A stretch of 64,000 bases of DNA, taken from Euptelea pleiosperma (Eukaryota; Streptophyta; Magnoliopsida; Ranunculales; Eupteleaceae). This document shows, one piece after another, positions 40,101 to 55,100 of this stretch. The translations under genes and the position numbers were made by a program. The stretch spans positions 45,874,450-45,938,449 of the forward strand of contig CM068545.1 of NCBI GenBank assembly GCA_035048495.1, read 5' to 3'. Each line of letters begins with the position of its first letter. Positions within the stretch are counted from its first letter, which is position 1. The notes under the pieces were generated by a model. It was given only the letters and a program-made list of their open reading frames with translations. It was not told the origin of the DNA and did not search any database.

Positions 40101-43100
40101 ACTGAGTCCAATTAGGGTCATTGACGCACGAATGCGGTAAACCTGTTCCGACAGTCCCGAATCTTGTTCCAACACTTCAAATGTGTTGAAACAATTGTAA
40201 TAGAAGATATTGAGTCAAATTACGAAGTCCGATTGCGAAAAAGTAAGTAATTATAGGCTTAGGAATGTAACAAACAAATTGAGTCCAATTAAAGACGTTG
40301 ACGAACGGATGGAGCAAACTTCTTCCGACTGTCCTAAATCTTGTTCCAACACTTCAAATGTGTTGAAATAATAGTAATGGAAGAGTTTGAGTCAAATTAC
40401 GGGGTCCGGTTGCGAAAAAGTCACTAGTTATAGGCTTCGGAATGTAACACACAAACTGAGTCCAATTAGCGACATTGACGCACGGATGGAGCAAAATTGT
40501 TTCGACTGTCCCGAATCTTTTTCAAACACTGCAAATGTGTTGAAACATTAGTAATAGAAGAGTTCGAGTCAAATTACGAGGTCCGGTTGCACAAAAGTCA
40601 CTAGTTATAGGCTTCGGAATGTAACAAACAAACTGAGTCCAATTAGAGACATTGACGCACGGATGGAGCAAACTTGTTTCGATTGTCCCGAATCTTGTTC
40701 CAAGACTTTAAATGTGTTGAAACAATTGCAATGGAACAGATTGAGTCAAATTACGAGATCCGGTTGCGAAAAAGTCACTTGTTATAAGCTTAGGAGTGTA
40801 ACGCACAAACTGAGTCCAATTATAGTCATTGACGCACGAACGGAGCAAACTTGTTCCGACTGTCCCGAATCTTGTTCCAAGTCTTCAAATGTGTTAAAAC
40901 AATTGTAATAGAAGATATTGAGTCAAATTACGAGGTCCGGTTGTGAAAAAGTCACTAGTTATAAGCTAAGGAATGTAACGCACAAACTGAGTCCAATTAG
41001 AGTCATTGACGCACGAATGGGGCAAACTTGTTCCGACAGTCCCGAATCTTGTTCAACACTTCAAATGTGTTAAAACAATTGTAATACAAGATATTGAGCC
41101 AAAATACGAAGTCCGGATACGAAAAAGTCAGTAATTATAGGCTTAGGAATGTAACACCCAAACTGAGTCCAATTAGAGACATTGACGAACGAATGGAGCA
41201 AACTTGTTCCGACTGTCCCGAATCTTTTTTCAACAGTTCAAATGTGTTAAAACAATTGTAATGGAAGATATTGAGTCAAATTACGAGGTCCGGTTGTGCA
41301 AAAGTCACTAGTTATAAGCTTGGGAATGTAACGCACAAACTGAGTGCAATTGGAGTCATTTACGCACGAATGGGGTAAACTTGTTCCGACAGTCCCGAAT
41401 CTTGTTCCAACACATCAAATGCGTTAAAACAATTGTAATAGAAGATATTGAGTCAAATTACGGATTCCGATTGCGAAAAAGTAAGTAATTATAGGCTTAG
41501 GAATGTAACACACAAATTGAGTCCAATTAGAGACATTGACGAACGGATGGAGCAAACTTCTTTCGACTGTCCCAAATCTTGTTCATACACTTCAAATGTG
41601 TTGAAACAATAGTAATGGAAGAGTTTGAGTCAAATTACAGGGTCCGGTTGCGAAAAAGTCACTAGTTATAGGCTTCGGAATGTAACACACAAACTGAGTC
41701 CAAATAGAGACATTGACGCACGGATGGAGCAAAATTGTTGCGACTGTCCCGAATCTTTTTCAAACACTTCAAATGTGTTGAAACAATAGTAATGGAAGAG
41801 TTTGAGTCAAATTACGATGTCCGGTTGCACAAAAGTCACTAGTTATAGGCTTCGGAATGTAACAACCAAACTGAGTCCAATTAGAGTCATTGACGCACGG
41901 ATGGAACAAACTTGTTTCAACTATCCCGATTCTTGTTCCAACACTTCAAATGTGTTAAAACAATTATAATAGAAGATATTGAGTCAAATTACGAAGTCCG
42001 GTTGTGAAAAAGTCAATAACAAACTTGTTCCGATTGTCCCGAATCTTGTTCCAGCACTTCAAATGTGTTGAAACAATTACAATGGAAGAGATTGAGTCAA
42101 ATTACGAGGTCCGGTTGTGCAAAACTCACTAGTTATAAGCTTTGGAATGTGACGCACAAACTGAGTCCAATTAGAGTCATTGATGCACGAATGGGACAAA
42201 CTTGTTCCTATAGTCCCGAATCTTGTTCTAACACTTCAAATGTGTTAAAACAATTCTAATAGAAGATATTGAGTGAAATTACGAAGTCTGGTTGCGAAAA
42301 AGTCAGTAATTATAGGCTTAGGAATGTAACACCCAATCTGAGTCCAATTAGAGACATTGACGAACGAATGGAGCAAACTTGTTCCGACTGTCCCGAATCT
42401 TTTTTCAACAGTTCAAATGTGTTGAAACAATTGTAATGGAAGATACTAAGTCAAATTACGAGATCCGGTTGTGCAAATGAAACTAGTTATAAGCTTGGGA
42501 ATGTAACGCACAAACTGAGTCCAATTAGGGTCATTGACGCACGAATGCGGTAAACCTGTTCCGACAGTCCCGAATCTTGTTCCAACACTTCAAATGTGTT
42601 GAAACAATTGTAATAGAAGATATTGAGTCAAATTACGAAGTCCGATTGCGAAAAAGTAAGTAATTATAGGCTTAGGAATGTAACAAACAAATTGAGTCCA
42701 ATTAAAGACGTTGACGAACGGATGGAGCAAACTTCTTCCGACTGTCCTAAATCTTGTTCCAACACTTCAAATGTGTTGAAATAATAGTAATGGAAGAGTT
42801 TGAGTCAAATTACGGGGTCCGGTTGCGAAAAAGTCACTAGTTATAGGCTTCGGAATGTAACACACAAACTGAGTCCAATTAGCGACATTGACGCACGGAT
42901 GGAGCAAAATTGTTTCGACTGTCCCGAATCTTTTTCAAACACTGCAAATGTGTTGAAACATTAGTAATAGAAGAGTTCGAGTCAAATTACGAGGTCCGGT
43001 TGCACAAAAGTCACTAGTTATAGGCTTCGGAATGTAACAAACAAACTGAGTCCAATTAGAGACATTGACGCACGGATGGAGCAAACTTGTTTCGATTGTC

Positions 43101-46100
43101 CCGAATCTTGTTCCAAGACTTTAAATGTGTTGAAACAATTGCAATGGAACAGATTGAGTCAAATTACGAGATCCGGTTGCGAAAAAGTCACTTGTTATAA
43201 GCTTAGGAGTGTAACGCACAAACTGAGTCCAATTATAGTCATTGACGCACGAACGGAGCAAACTTGTTCCGACTGTCCCGAATCTTGTTCCAAGTCTTCA
43301 AATGTGTTAAAACAATTGTAATAGAAGATATTGAGTCAAATTACGAGGTCCGGTTGTGAAAAAGTCACTAGTTATAAGCTAAGGAATGTAACGCACAAAC
43401 TGAGTCCAATTAGAGTCATTGACGCACGAATGGGGCAAACTTGTTCCGACAGTCCCGAATCTTGTTCAACACTTCAAATGTGTTAAAACAATTGTAATAC
43501 AAGATATTGAGCCAAAATACGAAGTCCGGATACGAAAAAGTCAGTAATTATAGGCTTAGGAATGTAACACCCAAACTGAGTCCAATTAGAGACATTGACG
43601 AACGAATGGAGCAAACTTGTTCCGACTGTCCCGAATCTTTTTTCAACAGTTCAAATGTGTTAAAACAATTGTAATGGAAGATATTGAGTCAAATTACGAG
43701 GTCCGGTTGTGCAAAAGTCACTAGTTATAAGCTTGGGAATGTAACGCACAAACTGAGTGCAATTGGAGTCATTTACGCACGAATGGGGTAAACTTGTTCC
43801 GACAGTCCCGAATCTTGTTCCAACACATCAAATGCGTTAAAACAATTGTAATAGAAGATATTGAGTCAAATTACGGATTCCGATTGCGAAAAAGTAAGTA
43901 ATTATAGGCTTAGGAATGTAACACACAAATTGAGTCCAATTAGAGACATTGACGAACGGATGGAGCAAACTTCTTTCGACTGTCCCAAATCTTGTTCATA
44001 CACTTCAAATGTGTTGAAACAATAGTAATGGAAGAGTTTGAGTCAAATTACAGGGTCCGGTTGCGAAAAAGTCACTAGTTATAGGCTTCGGAATGTAACA
44101 CACAAACTGAGTCCAAATAGAGACATTGACGCACGGATGGAGCAAAATTGTTGCGACTGTCCCGAATCTTTTTCAAACACTTCAAATGTGTTGAAACAAT
44201 AGTAATGGAAGAGTTTGAGTCAAATTACGATGTCCGGTTGCACAAAAGTCACTAGTTATAGGCTTCGGAATGTAACAACCAAACTGAGTCCAATTAGAGT
44301 CATTGACGCACGGATGGAACAAACTTGTTTCAACTATCCCGATTCTTGTTCCAACACTTCAAATGTGTTAAAACAATTATAATAGAAGATATTGAGTCAA
44401 ATTACGAAGTCCGGTTGTGAAAAAGTCAATAACAAACTTGTTCCGATTGTCCCGAATCTTGTTCCAGCACTTCAAATGTGTTGAAACAATTACAATGGAA
44501 GAGATTGAGTCAAATTACGAGGTCCGGTTGTGCAAAACTCACTAGTTATAAGCTTTGGAATGTGACGCACAAACTGAGTCCAATTAGAGTCATTGATGCA
44601 CGAATGGGACAAACTTGTTCCTATAGTCCCGAATCTTGTTCTAACACTTCAAATGTGTTAAAACAATTCTAATAGAAGATATTGAGTGAAATTACGAAGT
44701 CTGGTTGCGAAAAAGTCAGTAATTATAGGCTTAGGAATGTAACACCCAATCTGAGTCCAATTAGAGACATTGACGAACGAATGGAGCAAACTTGTTCCGA
44801 CTGTCCCGAATCTTTTTTCAACAGTTCAAATGTGTTGAAACAATTGTAATGGAAGATACTAAGTCAAATTACGAGATCCGGTTGTGCAAATGAAACTAGT
44901 TATAAGCTTGGGAATGTAACGCACAAACTGAGTCCAATTAGGGTCATTGACGCACGAATGCGGTAAACCTGTTCCGACAGTCCCGAATCTTGTTCCAACA
45001 CTTCAAATGTGTTGAAACAATTGTAATAGAAGATATTGAGTCAAATTACGAAGTCCGATTGCGAAAAAGTAAGTAATTATAGGCTTAGGAATGTAACAAA
45101 CAAATTGAGTCCAATTAAAGACGTTGACGAACGGATGGAGCAAACTTCTTCCGACTGTCCTAAATCTTGTTCCAACACTTCAAATGTGTTGAAATAATAG
45201 TAATGGAAGAGTTTGAGTCAAATTACGGGGTCCGGTTGCGAAAAAGTCACTAGTTATAGGCTTCGGAATGTAACACACAAACTGAGTCCAATTAGCGACA
45301 TTGACGCACGGATGGAGCAAAATTGTTTCGACTGTCCCGAATCTTTTTCAAACACTGCAAATGTGTTGAAACATTAGTAATAGAAGAGTTCGAGTCAAAT
45401 TACGAGGTCCGGTTGCACAAAAGTCACTAGTTATAGGCTTCGGAATGTAACAAACAAACTGAGTCCAATTAGAGACATTGACGCACGGATGGAGCAAACT
45501 TGTTTCGATTGTCCCGAATCTTGTTCCAAGACTTTAAATGTGTTGAAACAATTGCAATGGAACAGATTGAGTCAAATTACGAGATCCGGTTGCGAAAAAG
45601 TCACTTGTTATAAGCTTAGGAGTGTAACGCACAAACTGAGTCCAATTATAGTCATTGACGCACGAACGGAGCAAACTTGTTCCGACTGTCCCGAATCTTG
45701 TTCCAAGTCTTCAAATGTGTTAAAACAATTGTAATAGAAGATATTGAGTCAAATTACGAGGTCCGGTTGTGAAAAAGTCACTAGTTATAAGCTAAGGAAT
45801 GTAACGCACAAACTGAGTCCAATTAGAGTCATTGACGCACGAATGGGGCAAACTTGTTCCGACAGTCCCGAATCTTGTTCAACACTTCAAATGTGTTAAA
45901 ACAATTGTAATACAAGATATTGAGCCAAAATACGAAGTCCGGATACGAAAAAGTCAGTAATTATAGGCTTAGGAATGTAACACCCAAACTGAGTCCAATT
46001 AGAGACATTGACGAACGAATGGAGCAAACTTGTTCCGACTGTCCCGAATCTTTTTTCAACAGTTCAAATGTGTTAAAACAATTGTAATGGAAGATATTGA

Positions 46101-49100
46101 GTCAAATTACGAGGTCCGGTTGTGCAAAAGTCACTAGTTATAAGCTTGGGAATGTAACGCACAAACTGAGTGCAATTGGAGTCATTTACGCACGAATGGG
46201 GTAAACTTGTTCCGACAGTCCCGAATCTTGTTCCAACACATCAAATGCGTTAAAACAATTGTAATAGAAGATATTGAGTCAAATTACGGATTCCGATTGC
46301 GAAAAAGTAAGTAATTATAGGCTTAGGAATGTAACACACAAATTGAGTCCAATTAGAGACATTGACGAACGGATGGAGCAAACTTCTTTCGACTGTCCCA
46401 AATCTTGTTCATACACTTCAAATGTGTTGAAACAATAGTAATGGAAGAGTTTGAGTCAAATTACAGGGTCCGGTTGCGAAAAAGTCACTAGTTATAGGCT
46501 TCGGAATGTAACACACAAACTGAGTCCAAATAGAGACATTGACGCACGGATGGAGCAAAATTGTTGCGACTGTCCCGAATCTTTTTCAAACACTTCAAAT
46601 GTGTTGAAACAATAGTAATGGAAGAGTTTGAGTCAAATTACGATGTCCGGTTGCACAAAAGTCACTAGTTATAGGCTTCGGAATGTAACAACCAAACTGA
46701 GTCCAATTAGAGTCATTGACGCACGGATGGAACAAACTTGTTTCAACTATCCCGATTCTTGTTCCAACACTTCAAATGTGTTAAAACAATTATAATAGAA
46801 GATATTGAGTCAAATTACGAAGTCCGGTTGTGAAAAAGTCAATAACAAACTTGTTCCGATTGTCCCGAATCTTGTTCCAGCACTTCAAATGTGTTGAAAC
46901 AATTACAATGGAAGAGATTGAGTCAAATTACGAGGTCCGGTTGTGCAAAACTCACTAGTTATAAGCTTTGGAATGTGACGCACAAACTGAGTCCAATTAG
47001 AGTCATTGATGCACGAATGGGACAAACTTGTTCCTATAGTCCCGAATCTTGTTCTAACACTTCAAATGTGTTAAAACAATTCTAATAGAAGATATTGAGT
47101 GAAATTACGAAGTCTGGTTGCGAAAAAGTCAGTAATTATAGGCTTAGGAATGTAACACCCAATCTGAGTCCAATTAGAGACATTGACGAACGAATGGAGC
47201 AAACTTGTTCCGACTGTCCCGAATCTTTTTTCAACAGTTCAAATGTGTTGAAACAATTGTAATGGAAGATACTAAGTCAAATTACGAGATCCGGTTGTGC
47301 AAATGAAACTAGTTATAAGCTTGGGAATGTAACGCACAAACTGAGTCCAATTAGGGTCATTGACGCACGAATGCGGTAAACCTGTTCCGACAGTCCCGAA
47401 TCTTGTTCCAACACTTCAAATGTGTTGAAACAATTGTAATAGAAGATATTGAGTCAAATTACGAAGTCCGATTGCGAAAAAGTAAGTAATTATAGGCTTA
47501 GGAATGTAACAAACAAATTGAGTCCAATTAAAGACGTTGACGAACGGATGGAGCAAACTTCTTCCGACTGTCCTAAATCTTGTTCCAACACTTCAAATGT
47601 GTTGAAATAATAGTAATGGAAGAGTTTGAGTCAAATTACGGGGTCCGGTTGCGAAAAAGTCACTAGTTATAGGCTTCGGAATGTAACACACAAACTGAGT
47701 CCAATTAGCGACATTGACGCACGGATGGAGCAAAATTGTTTCGACTGTCCCGAATCTTTTTCAAACACTGCAAATGTGTTGAAACATTAGTAATAGAAGA
47801 GTTCGAGTCAAATTACGAGGTCCGGTTGCACAAAAGTCACTAGTTATAGGCTTCGGAATGTAACAAACAAACTGAGTCCAATTAGAGACATTGACGCACG
47901 GATGGAGCAAACTTGTTTCGATTGTCCCGAATCTTGTTCCAAGACTTTAAATGTGTTGAAACAATTGCAATGGAACAGATTGAGTCAAATTACGAGATCC
48001 GGTTGCGAAAAAGTCACTTGTTATAAGCTTAGGAGTGTAACGCACAAACTGAGTCCAATTATAGTCATTGACGCACGAACGGAGCAAACTTGTTCCGACT
48101 GTCCCGAATCTTGTTCCAAGTCTTCAAATGTGTTAAAACAATTGTAATAGAAGATATTGAGTCAAATTACGAGGTCCGGTTGTGAAAAAGTCACTAGTTA
48201 TAAGCTAAGGAATGTAACGCACAAACTGAGTCCAATTAGAGTCATTGACGCACGAATGGGGCAAACTTGTTCCGACAGTCCCGAATCTTGTTCAACACTT
48301 CAAATGTGTTAAAACAATTGTAATACAAGATATTGAGCCAAAATACGAAGTCCGGATACGAAAAAGTCAGTAATTATAGGCTTAGGAATGTAACACCCAA
48401 ACTGAGTCCAATTAGAGACATTGACGAACGAATGGAGCAAACTTGTTCCGACTGTCCCGAATCTTTTTTCAACAGTTCAAATGTGTTAAAACAATTGTAA
48501 TGGAAGATATTGAGTCAAATTACGAGGTCCGGTTGTGCAAAAGTCACTAGTTATAAGCTTGGGAATGTAACGCACAAACTGAGTGCAATTGGAGTCATTT
48601 ACGCACGAATGGGGTAAACTTGTTCCGACAGTCCCGAATCTTGTTCCAACACATCAAATGCGTTAAAACAATTGTAATAGAAGATATTGAGTCAAATTAC
48701 GGATTCCGATTGCGAAAAAGTAAGTAATTATAGGCTTAGGAATGTAACACACAAATTGAGTCCAATTAGAGACATTGACGAACGGATGGAGCAAACTTCT
48801 TTCGACTGTCCCAAATCTTGTTCATACACTTCAAATGTGTTGAAACAATAGTAATGGAAGAGTTTGAGTCAAATTACAGGGTCCGGTTGCGAAAAAGTCA
48901 CTAGTTATAGGCTTCGGAATGTAACACACAAACTGAGTCCAAATAGAGACATTGACGCACGGATGGAGCAAAATTGTTGCGACTGTCCCGAATCTTTTTC
49001 AAACACTTCAAATGTGTTGAAACAATAGTAATGGAAGAGTTTGAGTCAAATTACGATGTCCGGTTGCACAAAAGTCACTAGTTATAGGCTTCGGAATGTA

Positions 49101-52100
49101 ACAACCAAACTGAGTCCAATTAGAGTCATTGACGCACGGATGGAACAAACTTGTTTCAACTATCCCGATTCTTGTTCCAACACTTCAAATGTGTTAAAAC
49201 AATTATAATAGAAGATATTGAGTCAAATTACGAAGTCCGGTTGTGAAAAAGTCAATAACAAACTTGTTCCGATTGTCCCGAATCTTGTTCCAGCACTTCA
49301 AATGTGTTGAAACAATTACAATGGAAGAGATTGAGTCAAATTACGAGGTCCGGTTGTGCAAAACTCACTAGTTATAAGCTTTGGAATGTGACGCACAAAC
49401 TGAGTCCAATTAGAGTCATTGATGCACGAATGGGACAAACTTGTTCCTATAGTCCCGAATCTTGTTCTAACACTTCAAATGTGTTAAAACAATTCTAATA
49501 GAAGATATTGAGTGAAATTACGAAGTCTGGTTGCGAAAAAGTCAGTAATTATAGGCTTAGGAATGTAACACCCAATCTGAGTCCAATTAGAGACATTGAC
49601 GAACGAATGGAGCAAACTTGTTCCGACTGTCCCGAATCTTTTTTCAACAGTTCAAATGTGTTGAAACAATTGTAATGGAAGATACTAAGTCAAATTACGA
49701 GATCCGGTTGTGCAAATGAAACTAGTTATAAGCTTGGGAATGTAACGCACAAACTGAGTCCAATTAGGGTCATTGACGCACGAATGCGGTAAACCTGTTC
49801 CGACAGTCCCGAATCTTGTTCCAACACTTCAAATGTGTTGAAACAATTGTAATAGAAGATATTGAGTCAAATTACGAAGTCCGATTGCGAAAAAGTAAGT
49901 AATTATAGGCTTAGGAATGTAACAAACAAATTGAGTCCAATTAAAGACGTTGACGAACGGATGGAGCAAACTTCTTCCGACTGTCCTAAATCTTGTTCCA
50001 ACACTTCAAATGTGTTGAAATAATAGTAATGGAAGAGTTTGAGTCAAATTACGGGGTCCGGTTGCGAAAAAGTCACTAGTTATAGGCTTCGGAATGTAAC
50101 ACACAAACTGAGTCCAATTAGCGACATTGACGCACGGATGGAGCAAAATTGTTTCGACTGTCCCGAATCTTTTTCAAACACTGCAAATGTGTTGAAACAT
50201 TAGTAATAGAAGAGTTCGAGTCAAATTACGAGGTCCGGTTGCACAAAAGTCACTAGTTATAGGCTTCGGAATGTAACAAACAAACTGAGTCCAATTAGAG
50301 ACATTGACGCACGGATGGAGCAAACTTGTTTCGATTGTCCCGAATCTTGTTCCAAGACTTTAAATGTGTTGAAACAATTGCAATGGAACAGATTGAGTCA
50401 AATTACGAGATCCGGTTGCGAAAAAGTCACTTGTTATAAGCTTAGGAGTGTAACGCACAAACTGAGTCCAATTATAGTCATTGACGCACGAACGGAGCAA
50501 ACTTGTTCCGACTGTCCCGAATCTTGTTCCAAGTCTTCAAATGTGTTAAAACAATTGTAATAGAAGATATTGAGTCAAATTACGAGGTCCGGTTGTGAAA
50601 AAGTCACTAGTTATAAGCTAAGGAATGTAACGCACAAACTGAGTCCAATTAGAGTCATTGACGCACGAATGGGGCAAACTTGTTCCGACAGTCCCGAATC
50701 TTGTTCAACACTTCAAATGTGTTAAAACAATTGTAATACAAGATATTGAGCCAAAATACGAAGTCCGGATACGAAAAAGTCAGTAATTATAGGCTTAGGA
50801 ATGTAACACCCAAACTGAGTCCAATTAGAGACATTGACGAACGAATGGAGCAAACTTGTTCCGACTGTCCCGAATCTTTTTTCAACAGTTCAAATGTGTT
50901 AAAACAATTGTAATGGAAGATATTGAGTCAAATTACGAGGTCCGGTTGTGCAAAAGTCACTAGTTATAAGCTTGGGAATGTAACGCACAAACTGAGTGCA
51001 ATTGGAGTCATTTACGCACGAATGGGGTAAACTTGTTCCGACAGTCCCGAATCTTGTTCCAACACATCAAATGCGTTAAAACAATTGTAATAGAAGATAT
51101 TGAGTCAAATTACGGATTCCGATTGCGAAAAAGTAAGTAATTATAGGCTTAGGAATGTAACACACAAATTGAGTCCAATTAGAGACATTGACGAACGGAT
51201 GGAGCAAACTTCTTTCGACTGTCCCAAATCTTGTTCATACACTTCAAATGTGTTGAAACAATAGTAATGGAAGAGTTTGAGTCAAATTACAGGGTCCGGT
51301 TGCGAAAAAGTCACTAGTTATAGGCTTCGGAATGTAACACACAAACTGAGTCCAAATAGAGACATTGACGCACGGATGGAGCAAAATTGTTGCGACTGTC
51401 CCGAATCTTTTTCAAACACTTCAAATGTGTTGAAACAATAGTAATGGAAGAGTTTGAGTCAAATTACGATGTCCGGTTGCACAAAAGTCACTAGTTATAG
51501 GCTTCGGAATGTAACAACCAAACTGAGTCCAATTAGAGTCATTGACGCACGGATGGAACAAACTTGTTTCAACTATCCCGATTCTTGTTCCAACACTTCA
51601 AATGTGTTAAAACAATTATAATAGAAGATATTGAGTCAAATTACGAAGTCCGGTTGTGAAAAAGTCAATAACAAACTTGTTCCGATTGTCCCGAATCTTG
51701 TTCCAGCACTTCAAATGTGTTGAAACAATTACAATGGAAGAGATTGAGTCAAATTACGAGGTCCGGTTGTGCAAAACTCACTAGTTATAAGCTTTGGAAT
51801 GTGACGCACAAACTGAGTCCAATTAGAGTCATTGATGCACGAATGGGACAAACTTGTTCCTATAGTCCCGAATCTTGTTCTAACACTTCAAATGTGTTAA
51901 AACAATTCTAATAGAAGATATTGAGTGAAATTACGAAGTCTGGTTGCGAAAAAGTCAGTAATTATAGGCTTAGGAATGTAACACCCAATCTGAGTCCAAT
52001 TAGAGACATTGACGAACGAATGGAGCAAACTTGTTCCGACTGTCCCGAATCTTTTTTCAACAGTTCAAATGTGTTGAAACAATTGTAATGGAAGATACTA

Positions 52101-55100
52101 AGTCAAATTACGAGATCCGGTTGTGCAAATGAAACTAGTTATAAGCTTGGGAATGTAACGCACAAACTGAGTCCAATTAGGGTCATTGACGCACGAATGC
52201 GGTAAACCTGTTCCGACAGTCCCGAATCTTGTTCCAACACTTCAAATGTGTTGAAACAATTGTAATAGAAGATATTGAGTCAAATTACGAAGTCCGATTG
52301 CGAAAAAGTAAGTAATTATAGGCTTAGGAATGTAACAAACAAATTGAGTCCAATTAAAGACGTTGACGAACGGATGGAGCAAACTTCTTCCGACTGTCCT
52401 AAATCTTGTTCCAACACTTCAAATGTGTTGAAATAATAGTAATGGAAGAGTTTGAGTCAAATTACGGGGTCCGGTTGCGAAAAAGTCACTAGTTATAGGC
52501 TTCGGAATGTAACACACAAACTGAGTCCAATTAGCGACATTGACGCACGGATGGAGCAAAATTGTTTCGACTGTCCCGAATCTTTTTCAAACACTGCAAA
52601 TGTGTTGAAACATTAGTAATAGAAGAGTTCGAGTCAAATTACGAGGTCCGGTTGCACAAAAGTCACTAGTTATAGGCTTCGGAATGTAACAAACAAACTG
52701 AGTCCAATTAGAGACATTGACGCACGGATGGAGCAAACTTGTTTCGATTGTCCCGAATCTTGTTCCAAGACTTTAAATGTGTTGAAACAATTGCAATGGA
52801 ACAGATTGAGTCAAATTACGAGATCCGGTTGCGAAAAAGTCACTTGTTATAAGCTTAGGAGTGTAACGCACAAACTGAGTCCAATTATAGTCATTGACGC
52901 ACGAACGGAGCAAACTTGTTCCGACTGTCCCGAATCTTGTTCCAAGTCTTCAAATGTGTTAAAACAATTGTAATAGAAGATATTGAGTCAAATTACGAGG
53001 TCCGGTTGTGAAAAAGTCACTAGTTATAAGCTAAGGAATGTAACGCACAAACTGAGTCCAATTAGAGTCATTGACGCACGAATGGGGCAAACTTGTTCCG
53101 ACAGTCCCGAATCTTGTTCAACACTTCAAATGTGTTAAAACAATTGTAATACAAGATATTGAGCCAAAATACGAAGTCCGGATACGAAAAAGTCAGTAAT
53201 TATAGGCTTAGGAATGTAACACCCAAACTGAGTCCAATTAGAGACATTGACGAACGAATGGAGCAAACTTGTTCCGACTGTCCCGAATCTTTTTTCAACA
53301 GTTCAAATGTGTTAAAACAATTGTAATGGAAGATATTGAGTCAAATTACGAGGTCCGGTTGTGCAAAAGTCACTAGTTATAAGCTTGGGAATGTAACGCA
53401 CAAACTGAGTGCAATTGGAGTCATTTACGCACGAATGGGGTAAACTTGTTCCGACAGTCCCGAATCTTGTTCCAACACATCAAATGCGTTAAAACAATTG
53501 TAATAGAAGATATTGAGTCAAATTACGGATTCCGATTGCGAAAAAGTAAGTAATTATAGGCTTAGGAATGTAACACACAAATTGAGTCCAATTAGAGACA
53601 TTGACGAACGGATGGAGCAAACTTCTTTCGACTGTCCCAAATCTTGTTCATACACTTCAAATGTGTTGAAACAATAGTAATGGAAGAGTTTGAGTCAAAT
53701 TACAGGGTCCGGTTGCGAAAAAGTCACTAGTTATAGGCTTCGGAATGTAACACACAAACTGAGTCCAAATAGAGACATTGACGCACGGATGGAGCAAAAT
53801 TGTTGCGACTGTCCCGAATCTTTTTCAAACACTTCAAATGTGTTGAAACAATAGTAATGGAAGAGTTTGAGTCAAATTACGATGTCCGGTTGCACAAAAG
53901 TCACTAGTTATAGGCTTCGGAATGTAACAACCAAACTGAGTCCAATTAGAGTCATTGACGCACGGATGGAACAAACTTGTTTCAACTATCCCGATTCTTG
54001 TTCCAACACTTCAAATGTGTTAAAACAATTATAATAGAAGATATTGAGTCAAATTACGAAGTCCGGTTGTGAAAAAGTCAATAACAAACTTGTTCCGATT
54101 GTCCCGAATCTTGTTCCAGCACTTCAAATGTGTTGAAACAATTACAATGGAAGAGATTGAGTCAAATTACGAGGTCCGGTTGTGCAAAACTCACTAGTTA
54201 TAAGCTTTGGAATGTGACGCACAAACTGAGTCCAATTAGAGTCATTGATGCACGAATGGGACAAACTTGTTCCTATAGTCCCGAATCTTGTTCTAACACT
54301 TCAAATGTGTTAAAACAATTCTAATAGAAGATATTGAGTGAAATTACGAAGTCTGGTTGCGAAAAAGTCAGTAATTATAGGCTTAGGAATGTAACACCCA
54401 ATCTGAGTCCAATTAGAGACATTGACGAACGAATGGAGCAAACTTGTTCCGACTGTCCCGAATCTTTTTTCAACAGTTCAAATGTGTTGAAACAATTGTA
54501 ATGGAAGATACTAAGTCAAATTACGAGATCCGGTTGTGCAAATGAAACTAGTTATAAGCTTGGGAATGTAACGCACAAACTGAGTCCAATTAGGGTCATT
54601 GACGCACGAATGCGGTAAACCTGTTCCGACAGTCCCGAATCTTGTTCCAACACTTCAAATGTGTTGAAACAATTGTAATAGAAGATATTGAGTCAAATTA
54701 CGAAGTCCGATTGCGAAAAAGTAAGTAATTATAGGCTTAGGAATGTAACAAACAAATTGAGTCCAATTAAAGACGTTGACGAACGGATGGAGCAAACTTC
54801 TTCCGACTGTCCTAAATCTTGTTCCAACACTTCAAATGTGTTGAAATAATAGTAATGGAAGAGTTTGAGTCAAATTACGGGGTCCGGTTGCGAAAAAGTC
54901 ACTAGTTATAGGCTTCGGAATGTAACACACAAACTGAGTCCAATTAGCGACATTGACGCACGGATGGAGCAAAATTGTTTCGACTGTCCCGAATCTTTTT
55001 CAAACACTGCAAATGTGTTGAAACATTAGTAATAGAAGAGTTCGAGTCAAATTACGAGGTCCGGTTGCACAAAAGTCACTAGTTATAGGCTTCGGAATGT